The translations under genes and the position numbers were made by a program. A stretch of 64,000 bases of DNA from an uncultured Prevotella sp. (GTDB lineage: Bacteria > Bacteroidota > Bacteroidia > Bacteroidales > Bacteroidaceae): assembly GCA_934281565.1 (NCBI GenBank), contig CAKQXI010000001.1, positions 16,714 through 80,713 of the forward strand, in the 5' to 3' direction. How positions within the stretch are numbered: position 1 is the stretch's first letter; each line of letters starts with the position of its first letter. Positions 7,558 through 15,370 of the stretch are shown in pieces. Under the pieces are notes generated by a model. The model had not been told where the DNA came from and did no database searches. It was given only the letters and a program-made list of their open reading frames with translations.

Positions 7558-8574
7558 ATGGACAAATATACTATCATATCACCAGAAGCCAAGGGTTCGT
7601 TTGCAGAGCGTCTCGGTTTCCTTTATTTGGCATTAGGCAACTATCTAGACAAAGAGAACATGGAGAATCGCCATCTACAATATAGCAAGGTGTTCCTTAG
7701 CGATTCCCAGAACCAAATAAGCATACTGAAAGAGGCTTTCTTATATAGGGAGTTTCTTTCCAAGGAGTCTTGCACTATCGTTGAACAACCGCCGCTCAAC
7801 GGCAGCAAGATAAGTCTGCTCGTCAAGACCACGGACGACACCACCCCTATTATTTTCCAAAGTATCCGCCTCACTGAGGAGGAAGTGGAAAACAAGAACT
7901 CGTATGCGCAGACTTGGATGCTCTTTGACAAATACTTGAAAACGATAGAGGGCAAGGACTTGACCATGGAGCGCAATCTTGTGAGAACATGGATTTACGT
8001 AACTAACATCGATGTCAATTACCAAGGCGTTGTAGAAGCCCGCAACGACATCTTCCGCAAACAAGGACTTACATCCAAGACTCATTATATCGCCAGCACT
8101 GGCATCGGTGGGGCTACCCCGACTCGCCATGCGGCAGTAGCCATGGACTTCCTCACCATTCCCGACATCAAGGAAGAAGACAAGAAATATCTCCAAGCAT
8201 TGGATCACCTCAATCCCACCCATGAATATGGCGTGGCTTTTGAACGAGGAACTCGTATTACCTTGTCTGCCAAACGGCAGTACTTCATTTCTGGTACGGC
8301 AAGCATAGACAAGCATGGCAACATACTTTACCCCGGTGACATCGTAAGACAGACAGGCAGACTATTGGAGAACATAGGAGCCTTGCTGAAAGACGGTGAT
8401 GCCACCATGAACGACATCCAGTATTTCATCGTCTATCTACGTGACATCTCTGACTATCAAACCGTAGAGCATTTGATGAACCAGTTCTATCCACAGATAC
8501 CCCATATCATTGTCGAGGCAAAAGTATGCCGACCCGGATGGTTGATAGAAATGGAGTGTGTCGCAGAAAAGTAA
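7558..8574 (+). CDS. Rid (YjgF/UK114) family protein, chorismatase-like two-part architecture
   Basis: 338 residues, about two and a half times a single RidA. The C-terminal third has the Rid fold signature (FISGTASIDKHGNILYPGDIVRQTGRLLENIGALL, read in parts, followed by IVYLRDISDYQTVEHLMNQFYP and the final IVEAKVCRPGWLIEMEC). The N-terminal two thirds (TWIYVTNID, GIGGATPTRHAAVAMDFL) resemble the FkbO/Hyg5 chorismatase group, which hydrolyses chorismate within the same fold. Bacteroidetes carry many such proteins of unknown substrate. It has its own promoter and a gap of about 130 bases from the carbamoyltransferase gene. Enamine deaminase or chorismate chemistry cannot be decided here. Confidence 0.7.
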   Translation: MDKYTIISPEAKGSFAERLGFLYLALGNYLDKENMENRHLQYSKVFLSDSQNQISILKEAFLYREFLSKESCTIVEQPPLNGSKISLLVKTTDDTTPIIFQSIRLTEEEVENKNSYAQTWMLFDKYLKTIEGKDLTMERNLVRTWIYVTNIDVNYQGVVEARNDIFRKQGLTSKTHYIASTGIGGATPTRHAAVAMDFLTIPDIKEEDKKYLQALDHLNPTHEYGVAFERGTRITLSAKRQYFISGTASIDKHGNILYPGDIVRQTGRLLENIGALLKDGDATMNDIQYFIVYLRDISDYQTVEHLMNQFYPQIPHIIVEAKVCRPGWLIEMECVAEK

Positions 8575-8593
8575 ATTTTCTCCATAATCATGA

Positions 8594-8622
8594 TTGTTTT
8601 TCGATTAATTTGCGTACTTTTG
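8594..8622 (+). promoter_or_regulatory. Promoter of the left membrane/propeller cassette
   Basis: TTG at 8594-8596 and TACTTTTG at 8615-8622, with an 18-base spacer. The -7 box is buried in the centre of a 34-base palindrome and ends 21 bases before the ATG at 8644. Confidence 0.65.
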
Positions 8623-8636
8623 TACACAAATTAATC
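8603..8636. promoter_or_regulatory. 34-base palindrome covering the -7 box (operator candidate)
   Basis: GATTAATTTGCGTAC (8603-8617) and GTACACAAATTAATC (8622-8636) are inverted with 14 of 15 matching positions around a TTTT centre. The lack of a T tract after the right arm argues against a terminator; the position over the -7 element suggests an operator. Confidence 0.6.
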
Positions 8637-8643
8637 ATAAACA

Positions 8644-10314
8644 ATGAAAGACTTAATCACTAAGTACGGAGTCTATATGCTCCTTTTGCTTTGGGCGATA
8701 GCATGCTTTGCTTTCTTCCAATGGTGGTATCCCTATCACTTTTTCTACCAAGAACAAAACCAGTTGTTCCTTTGGTCAACCGATTATCTACTTACTTATT
8801 TCAACAAGCCTGCATGGCTTGCCTGCCTTGCAGGAGACTTTCTCACACAGTTTTACTATTATCTCTATGCAGGGCCTATCATCCTCACCATTGCCTTGCT
8901 GATAGTGGGCGACTTCACTCGCCGTGCCTTGCAAGCTGCCGAGATTGAAAGCAAATGGCTGCCTTATCTCATTGCCATTGTGGTCATGACAGTAGAAGCA
9001 TCATTCTGCTTACACTATGATTTCCGCCTGAGCAGTGTGCTGGCATTCGCAGGTGGCGCAGCCACTTTCTGGATTAGCACCACCCTACTCAATCATATTC
9101 GTATATGGATCCACTTAGAGAACAACTTACGTGAGGCTCCTATGATGATAGCCGGCATGGGACTTCCCCATTGGTTGTCATTGCTAAGCATCATCATCTG
9201 CGTGCCTATCAGCTTTTGGCTCTTTGGTTATGGTGTCTGGGTATATGCAGCCTTGGTATTGACAGGTTGCCTACTCTATGTCAAGCAACCCTGCAACTAT
9301 CTTCGCCTTGGAACCCTTGCCGTTTGTATGTTCTTGTTGATGCTTACCAAGCGATTTTATTATTTAGATTTCGATGAGCTGTATTCTTATCCGAACATCG
9401 GCAAGTTGACCAAGCCACAATTTGACTTGGAAAAGACTTTCGCCGTTGACGATGAATACTATTTCGGCAATTATAATAAGGTGGTGAAACTCGTGGAGAA
9501 CGAAGCGGAGCCTAACCAGCAAATGAAGTTCTATTATAACTTAGTGATGGCACAGCAAGGTATGCTCCCCGACAAGTTGCTCTCATTCAAGGACAATTAT
9601 TTAGGAACCTTTGAGCATCTTGGTCCTGATACGCCAACGCTCACCATCAAGAGCATCAATGAATTGTATTGGGTTCTTGGCGACATGACCTTTGCTGAAC
9701 GAGCAGCCATATTAGGCAATGTATGCTCTCCCGACAAGAGGAACATCCGAATGATAAAACGACTGGCAGAAATCAACCTTGTCAGTGGCAATACCGAGGC
9801 AGCCAAGAAATATCTTAGAATTCTTGAAAAAACTTTCGTATGGAAGAAATGGAGCACTGCCATCCTCCTTGCCTTGGACAGGCAAATCCACACTGGAATT
9901 TCGCAAGGCATTCTACGTAAATATAACGAGAAAGCCAACAATACCAACCAGACCGACACAATCCGCAGGAATGACAACGCTCGCACCATCATGCAAGAGC
10001 TATTGCAAAGCAACCCAGAAAACCATGTGGCTCTCGACTATCTGCTATGTAGCGACTTGCTCTTGAAAGACATGGAGTCTTTCAAGCAAGACTATGATAG
10101 CTTCTGCTATCAGATGGAGAACCCACCCTACGACGTGAAGCTCTATCAAGAAGCACTCATGATTTATCTTGCCGGTACTCATGCCTCTGCCACAGAATGG
10201 ATGAAATACATCAAGCGCACCGACATCATGGAACGCTTCAAGCAATATAACCAGCAACGTGGCGACATCACGTTCAACGACACTTATTGGTATTATTTCG
10301 ATAAAAACAACTAA
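8644..10314 (+). CDS. Polytopic membrane protein with C-terminal TPR-like domain (DUF6057-like), left copy
   Basis: 556 residues. The first 240 residues contain about seven hydrophobic segments (for example YMLLLLWAIACFAFFQWW, GPIILTIALLIVGDF, VAVVMTVEASF-like and LAVCMFLLMLTKRFYYL). The remainder is soluble and helical with TPR-like pairs (AERAAILGNVCSPDKR, LAEINLVSGNTEAAKKYLRI, ALDYLLCSDLLLKDMESFKQ). The signature NQLFLWSTDYLLTYFNKPAW near the N-terminus is shared with the paralogue at 13554 (YQMFLFDSDYLVNRLMLPGG). The gene lies 2 bases upstream of a lipoprotein with a beta-propeller and a CxxCH motif, and the pair is repeated in mirror orientation. I know of no assigned function; I believe the family is the Bacteroidetes DUF6057 group. 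Confidence 0.75.
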   Translation: MKDLITKYGVYMLLLLWAIACFAFFQWWYPYHFFYQEQNQLFLWSTDYLLTYFNKPAWLACLAGDFLTQFYYYLYAGPIILTIALLIVGDFTRRALQAAEIESKWLPYLIAIVVMTVEASFCLHYDFRLSSVLAFAGGAATFWISTTLLNHIRIWIHLENNLREAPMMIAGMGLPHWLSLLSIIICVPISFWLFGYGVWVYAALVLTGCLLYVKQPCNYLRLGTLAVCMFLLMLTKRFYYLDFDELYSYPNIGKLTKPQFDLEKTFAVDDEYYFGNYNKVVKLVENEAEPNQQMKFYYNLVMAQQGMLPDKLLSFKDNYLGTFEHLGPDTPTLTIKSINELYWVLGDMTFAERAAILGNVCSPDKRNIRMIKRLAEINLVSGNTEAAKKYLRILEKTFVWKKWSTAILLALDRQIHTGISQGILRKYNEKANNTNQTDTIRRNDNARTIMQELLQSNPENHVALDYLLCSDLLLKDMESFKQDYDSFCYQMENPPYDVKLYQEALMIYLAGTHASATEWMKYIKRTDIMERFKQYNQQRGDITFNDTYWYYFDKNN

Positions 10315-10316
10315 AC

Positions 10317-11780
10317 ATGAAACGACTACACTCATTCATATTATATATAGCGACATTCATGCTGCTATGCTCTTGCACAGCCACCCATGAGAACGCCATC
10401 GAGAAAGACAGCCTCCCTGCCATCTATCCCGACTATACCAATATCACCATTCCTGTAAACATCGCTCCATTGAACTTCTTGGTGCGCAACACCGATGTCA
10501 CCGATGTAGAAGTCATTGCTTCTTACGATGACATTCCAGAGCATTCACTCTCCGTTACGAACAATGACAACAAAGTGAAATTTGACTTTGACGAATGGAA
10601 AGACTTTATGGAGAAAGCCATGGGGAAGCAAGTCAAAGTGCAAGTCTATACCCATGACACCAACAAGCAATGGACTGCATACAAATCTTTCACTTGGACG
10701 GTCGTGAACGACAGCATAGACCCTTATCTTACCTATCGCTTGATAGAGCCTGATTATGAAGTATGGAACAAGCTGCAAATCAAGCAACGTTGTGTCGAGA
10801 ACTTCGATGAAAAGGTTCTTGCCGACCATCACTTACAAGAAAACCGCTGCATGAATTGCCATACCTTTGGCAACCAAGACCCTCGTTTGAGCATGGTATA
10901 TATTCGTGGTAAGAATGGAGGTGCCATATTGAATAGGAATGGGAAGCTACGCAAGTTAGACATCAAGAACGACTCCTTGATTTCAAGCAGTGTCTATTAT
11001 GGGTTCAGTCCATCAGGCAAATATATCACTTTCTCCACCAACATCATCATCCCTGCCTTCCATGCCAATCCCTCCAAACGACTGGAAGTGTATGACACCA
11101 AAAGTGATGTCTATGTCGCCGACCTTGACAACAACCGTATTATCTCCTCGCCCTTGACCAGCGACAGCACTCAGTTAGAAACTTTCCCTACTTTCTCGCC
11201 CGATGGCAAATATATCTATTATTGTGTGGCAAACCGCAATGGCTTGCAAAGCAAGAACTTAAAAGGTTTGCAATACGCCTTGGTTCGCATCCCATTCAAT
11301 GAACAGAGCGGCAAGTTCGGCACACAAGTAGACACCCTATATAAGGAACGTTCCGTTTGTCATCCCAAGATAAGTCCAGACGGAAAATATCTTCTCTTTA
11401 CCGTTGCCGACTATGGCACGTTCCCTATCTGGCACCCAGAGGCTGACATCTATATGATGAACCTGCAAACAAGCAAGGTTGATAGCCTCAGCATCGTGAA
11501 CAGCAAGAAAAGCGATACCTATCACAGTTGGTCACACAACAGCCATTGGTTTGTCTTCGCCAGCAAGCGTGATGACGGACTTTATGGCAAGCCTTATTTC
11601 TGCTACATCGACCGCCAAGGCAAGGTTCACAAGCCTTTTGTCTTGCCACAAGAAGAACCTACGTTCTACGATAATTGCCTCAAGAGCTTTAATATCCCAG
11701 AGCTAAGTCGTGGTCCTGTTCCATTCAATGCCATCGACATTGAGAATGCGATGAAACAACCGATTGAGAAGTTCAAATAG
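10317..11780 (+). CDS. TolB/PD40-type beta-propeller lipoprotein with one CxxCH motif, left copy
   Basis: 487 residues. A lipoprotein signal ends at FMLLCSC (lipid Cys at 19 or 21). Residues about 35-140 form a conserved N-terminal domain starting IYPDYTNITIPVNIAPLNF. RCMNCHTFGNQDP at about 180 has the CxxCH haem-attachment pattern. The rest is a six-bladed propeller with PD40 blades (GFSPSGKYITFSTN, TFSPDGKYIYYCVA, KISPDGKYLLFTVADYG, SHNSHWFVFASKRDDG). Such proteins are often annotated as TolB-like or cytochrome c biosynthesis proteins. It is probably anchored facing the periplasm or the surface. It pairs with the upstream membrane protein; its paralogue is at 12055-13557. Confidence 0.8.
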   Translation: MKRLHSFILYIATFMLLCSCTATHENAIEKDSLPAIYPDYTNITIPVNIAPLNFLVRNTDVTDVEVIASYDDIPEHSLSVTNNDNKVKFDFDEWKDFMEKAMGKQVKVQVYTHDTNKQWTAYKSFTWTVVNDSIDPYLTYRLIEPDYEVWNKLQIKQRCVENFDEKVLADHHLQENRCMNCHTFGNQDPRLSMVYIRGKNGGAILNRNGKLRKLDIKNDSLISSSVYYGFSPSGKYITFSTNIIIPAFHANPSKRLEVYDTKSDVYVADLDNNRIISSPLTSDSTQLETFPTFSPDGKYIYYCVANRNGLQSKNLKGLQYALVRIPFNEQSGKFGTQVDTLYKERSVCHPKISPDGKYLLFTVADYGTFPIWHPEADIYMMNLQTSKVDSLSIVNSKKSDTYHSWSHNSHWFVFASKRDDGLYGKPYFCYIDRQGKVHKPFVLPQEEPTFYDNCLKSFNIPELSRGPVPFNAIDIENAMKQPIEKFK

Positions 11781-11787
11781 CAAAACA

Positions 11788-11853
11788 TACCTCACTAACA
11801 TCACACGACACCACACTTTTTCTTTATAATAAGTGTGAGGTGTTAGTGAGGTG
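11788..11853. terminator. Long imperfect hairpin after the left cassette
   Basis: ACCTCACTAACA (11789-11800) pairs with TGTTAGTGAGGT (11841-11852), and inside it ACACTT pairs with AAGTGT around a T-rich loop. It lies 8 bases after the stop codon and probably ends transcription of the left cassette. Confidence 0.65.
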
Positions 11854-11973
11854 TTATATTCCACATATCACATCATATAACTACCTGTATATCAAAATAT
11901 TAAATAGCATTCAGTGAGGTATGAGATAGAAAAGCCAAGCTGAATGGCATGAAATCCTAAAATCATCCTTGAT

Positions 11974-12018
11974 GACTATCTCTGTTAGATAGTCAACTGT
12001 CCATACCCTCGACAGTTG
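11974..12018 (-). terminator. Two adjacent hairpins after the right cassette
   Basis: GACTATCT/AGATAGTC (11974-11994) and CAACTGTC/GACAGTTG (11994-12018) stand side by side, 37 bases past the stop codon of the minus-strand propeller gene. They are probable termination or mRNA-end structures, although no strong T tract follows. Confidence 0.5.
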
Positions 12019-12054
12019 CCTGTCATACATACGCAGTCATACAAGTCTTGTCAT

Positions 12055-13557
12055 TTACCTTACTTTCGTAGGTATTCTCTTGTCACCAAGTATTTCATTT
12101 CCTGCCGACCGTGCATCAAACTCCACAGGCTTAGATGTGAAATCAGGCGTATTATAAGAATCCAGCAGTTTGTCATAATACTCTTTCGGATTGCGCTGTG
12201 GAAGCAAGAAAGGTTTCGTGACATTGCCTTTATCATCAACCGAAGCCAAGTAAAGACGAGTGTAAAGCCCATCACCACGGCGAGAAGTAAAGACAAACCA
12301 ATGAGAGCCAAGGCTCCAATTGTGCCAGCTCTCCGTATCATCGCTATTGGCAGCAGTGAGCGGATGGGCTTGTCCTGTCCTTAAATCCAGCAACCAGTTG
12401 TCTGCTTCCTTGTGCCAGATAGGGAAACAACCATAATCGCTCATGGTAAACATGATGTACTTGCCATCGTATGATGGATGAGGATGGGTAGCACTCTTTC
12501 CCAAGGCACGAGCATTGAAGATAGTATCCACACGGTCGCCAAACTTGCCCGATGCTGCATCAAACGCTATCTTGCAGATATTATACTTGATGTCCTTATA
12601 GCCACTTGGGATAGGCTCTGCCGTAGAAGAACAGAAATAAAGCGTCTTTCCATCGGGCGAGAACACAGGATAAGTCTCATAATGGTCCTTGGTCATCAAG
12701 AGCGTATCAAGTATCAGCTCATGCGTCTCTGGTTGATAGACGAACACATCGGATGCTTGGTCAAAGACCTCGATACGCTCACTGCGAATGGCATGAAAGC
12801 TCTGGTGAGTCTGGTTGGTGCTATAAGCACAATACTTGCCCGATGGATGCCAATAAGGATACACCATTGAGCCATGCAGAGAGTCGTTCTTTGCTTTCAA
12901 CCATTCTCGCTTGCCATGCTGTTGCACCAAGGTTGCACCATGGTCACCACGAACATGGAAAGTGAACTGGTCGGGATTGGTACGATTTGCCGTATGGCAA
13001 TTCAAGCAAGCTCCGGGAGCAACCGTATTCTCCAAGATAGCCATCTCATCAAAGTTGCTTAGATTGCGCTGGTAAATGCCCAGCTTGCCATATACCTCAT
13101 AGCCCGGAGCAATGCGACGATAAGTCAAGCCCCAGTCATCAAGGGCATAACGACTGACATGGATGTCGAAATCCTTGTATCGAGACCACTTGCCATCTTG
13201 TTCAACAGTAACGGTAACCATCAATTTGCCACCTTTATTCTGTTCCAATAATTCATGCCATTCATCAACATCGAAGTCGGCATAGTCACCGTTGGAATGA
13301 ATTTCCCCAGCTTTCGAGCCTTTCACAACGACATCCATCGTCTCGACCTCATCCGCCATATTGAAATCAAGCGGAGCTATGCCTACTGGTATCGTCACCC
13401 CAACATAATCAGGGAATATTTTCGGCAATCGGTTTACCTCTGTCACATCCCGTGGAGTGGAAGAACAAGCGGCAAGCTCCATCAACAATACGCATTGCAA
13501 GGTTGCGATGACCCCATAAAATATCTTTTTCATCTTCGTAATGCTTTCCTTTATCAT
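12055..13557 (-). CDS. TolB/PD40-type beta-propeller lipoprotein with one CxxCH motif, right copy
   Basis: 500 residues from the ATG at 13557, which overlaps the stop of the preceding gene as ATGA. A second ATG at 13533 (MKKIFYGVIATLQCVLLMEL, then AACSS) gives a cleaner lipoprotein signal. The domain order equals that of the left copy: IFPDYVGVTIPVGIAPLDF, then a CLNCHTANRTNPD haem-type motif, then PD40 blades (PYWHPSGKYCAYSTN, PVFSPDGKTLYFC, SYDGKYIMFTMSDYG, SLGSHWFVFTSRRGDG). The sequences have diverged strongly, so the duplication is old, yet the CxxCH, the SDYGCFPIWH segment and the blade pattern are kept. It is the last gene of a four-gene operon with galactan-degrading enzymes. Confidence 0.8.
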   Translation of the reverse strand: MIKESITKMKKIFYGVIATLQCVLLMELAACSSTPRDVTEVNRLPKIFPDYVGVTIPVGIAPLDFNMADEVETMDVVVKGSKAGEIHSNGDYADFDVDEWHELLEQNKGGKLMVTVTVEQDGKWSRYKDFDIHVSRYALDDWGLTYRRIAPGYEVYGKLGIYQRNLSNFDEMAILENTVAPGACLNCHTANRTNPDQFTFHVRGDHGATLVQQHGKREWLKAKNDSLHGSMVYPYWHPSGKYCAYSTNQTHQSFHAIRSERIEVFDQASDVFVYQPETHELILDTLLMTKDHYETYPVFSPDGKTLYFCSSTAEPIPSGYKDIKYNICKIAFDAASGKFGDRVDTIFNARALGKSATHPHPSYDGKYIMFTMSDYGCFPIWHKEADNWLLDLRTGQAHPLTAANSDDTESWHNWSLGSHWFVFTSRRGDGLYTRLYLASVDDKGNVTKPFLLPQRNPKEYYDKLLDSYNTPDFTSKPVEFDARSAGNEILGDKRIPTKVR

Positions 13558-15356
13558 TGTTTAGTAGTCTTGAGAACATAATGCCAAGCATTGGTAACGT
13601 ATGGCTGTAGGTTGAGCATCGGGTCATTGGGATTAGCCATATAAGTACGGATGAACCCAATGGTGTTGTTCACCGTCTGCGCATCCACGCTGTAAGGGAT
13701 GGAACGAGGGTCGCTGTGTGTCTTCAACCAATTGCCTATCAATATCTCTTGGAAAGAACGAGGAATATGATTATATCCTACATCTTTGCCCAAAGGATAG
13801 TATTCCATAAAATGCTCCAAGTCACCTTTCAGCAACTCATAGCACATCAAATACTCATACGCCATCTTGTTCTCCTTGCTGTTCAAGAACAGGAAGCCCA
13901 GCATCTGGTCCATTTCCTTGTCACTGAAAAGAGCATCATGCCTCTTTTCACGAAACTTTCTCAACTTGCCATAGACAGGATGACGGTTGATAGCTTTCTC
14001 GTTTCCGAGCAAAGCCATCGTCTGCTCCGCCCAAGTATGATAGAACAAAGTCTTTTCCACTCTGCGCAACAACTTGGCTGCCACGGCATAATTGCCATTT
14101 ATCAACTCACATTCTATAATTCTACGAGACAAACGAGTGCTCTTTCGGAAATTAGGAATAGCTTCCTGTGCCTCGAATACATATCTTTCGGCATCATTCA
14201 CCATACCAAGTCGATAGAATATCTCTGCCGTTGATACAGGAGAAGTCATATTGGGCACGAATGTAGGAAACAGTCCCTCCACTCCATTCTGGAAGAACTC
14301 AAAAAGACGGTCGGGCAGTTGACCTGTCTGGCTCAAGGCTAAGTTGACACAAGACACTCCCATCGGAGTTATCGGTTGTTTCTTCTCTGCCTTGTTGATA
14401 ATCTTATCCCATTGCTCCGTCCTCACGTAATACTCGTAATCAAGCATATCATACAAGACAGGGTCGTAAAAAGTCTTGATGCCAAATACCGTTGCTATCA
14501 CCAAAACCAAATATGCCAAGACCATTACGACCTTGGATTGCTGTAACTTCAATAGTATCTCATTCTTGACGGTAACGCATCCTAACAATGGTATGATTAC
14601 AAATATCGCCATCACAACTATTTGCAATCGTGGCACAACACCCGGGAAACGATAATAGTTAAGACCTGCAAAGATACGATATAACGGATATTGCAAACCT
14701 TGGGTCACCAATAGCATCCATGCCATGGTCAGTATCAAGATACAAGCTGCATAACCTATGGCGGAAAGTACGTTCTGTCTTTGTACTCCTTTCTTGATAG
14801 TATCAGCCATCAAGAACACTGCATATACCAAGACCACGGAACCCAGACACCAATATACCAAAGCTGTTGTCACCAGTTCATACACAACCAACACCAATCG
14901 GTTATGCAACCGATTATGTATCCAAGCCATTCCCAAGGCTCCCCATAAAGCAATGCCAAAAGACAGCAACACACTGATGTCGCCCATATAGCACCACAAG
15001 GCTATACTTGGAATAAAACTTAATAAATAACCGGGGAAGTCGTGCTTGGCACCAAACTGCCTCATCAAGCCCCAAGTTACTCGCTGTATGCCTATCATCA
15101 GAAGTGCGATGATACAAGCACCTACTACATAAAGATAGTAAAACTGCACCAAGAACTCAGAGACATAATCAGCCAATCCTCCCGGCAACATCAATCGGTT
15201 TACAAGATAGTCGCTATCGAAAAGGAACATCTGGTATTGTTCCTGATAGCTTAGTGCGCTCAAATAAGGCACAGCCCAGAATATGGCAACTGTCACTCCA
15301 AAAATGAGCGACAGTATCCATTTCCAAGACTTTACCACAAAAGGTTTCATTTTCAT
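13554..15356 (-). CDS. Polytopic membrane protein with C-terminal TPR-like domain (DUF6057-like), right copy
   Basis: 600 residues. The N-terminal half has many hydrophobic segments (WILSLIFGVTVAIFWAVPYL, YLYVVGACIIALLMIGI, LVYAVFLMA, AACILILTMAWMLLV, VVMAIFVIIPLLGCV, VVMVLAYLVLVIATVFGI). The C-terminal half is soluble with helical repeats (SCVNLALSQTGQLPDRLFEF, IFYRLGMVNDAERYVFEA, ELINGNYAVAAKLLRRVEK, YLMCYELLKGDLEHFMEY). The phrases GQLPDRLFEF and YEYLMCYELLKGD echo GMLPDKLLSF and LDYLLCSDLLLKD of the left copy, which supports paralogy. It starts 14 bases after the GH2 gene and overlaps the propeller gene by 4 bases, so translation is coupled. No function is known. Confidence 0.75.
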   Translation of the reverse strand: MKMKPFVVKSWKWILSLIFGVTVAIFWAVPYLSALSYQEQYQMFLFDSDYLVNRLMLPGGLADYVSEFLVQFYYLYVVGACIIALLMIGIQRVTWGLMRQFGAKHDFPGYLLSFIPSIALWCYMGDISVLLSFGIALWGALGMAWIHNRLHNRLVLVVYELVTTALVYWCLGSVVLVYAVFLMADTIKKGVQRQNVLSAIGYAACILILTMAWMLLVTQGLQYPLYRIFAGLNYYRFPGVVPRLQIVVMAIFVIIPLLGCVTVKNEILLKLQQSKVVMVLAYLVLVIATVFGIKTFYDPVLYDMLDYEYYVRTEQWDKIINKAEKKQPITPMGVSCVNLALSQTGQLPDRLFEFFQNGVEGLFPTFVPNMTSPVSTAEIFYRLGMVNDAERYVFEAQEAIPNFRKSTRLSRRIIECELINGNYAVAAKLLRRVEKTLFYHTWAEQTMALLGNEKAINRHPVYGKLRKFREKRHDALFSDKEMDQMLGFLFLNSKENKMAYEYLMCYELLKGDLEHFMEYYPLGKDVGYNHIPRSFQEILIGNWLKTHSDPRSIPYSVDAQTVNNTIGFIRTYMANPNDPMLNLQPYVTNAWHYVLKTTKQ

Positions 15357-15370
15357 TAGGAGATTTATGT

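Noticed and set aside
8603..8636. Palindrome before the left cassette as a terminator of the Rid-family gene
   Set aside because: No T tract follows the right arm, and the -7 promoter box lies inside it; an operator is more likely, although a dual role is not excluded.
13716..14234. Plus-strand open frame opposite the right membrane protein gene
   Set aside because: It is antisense to a gene with clear paralogy and operon position, and has no domain similarity that I can see.
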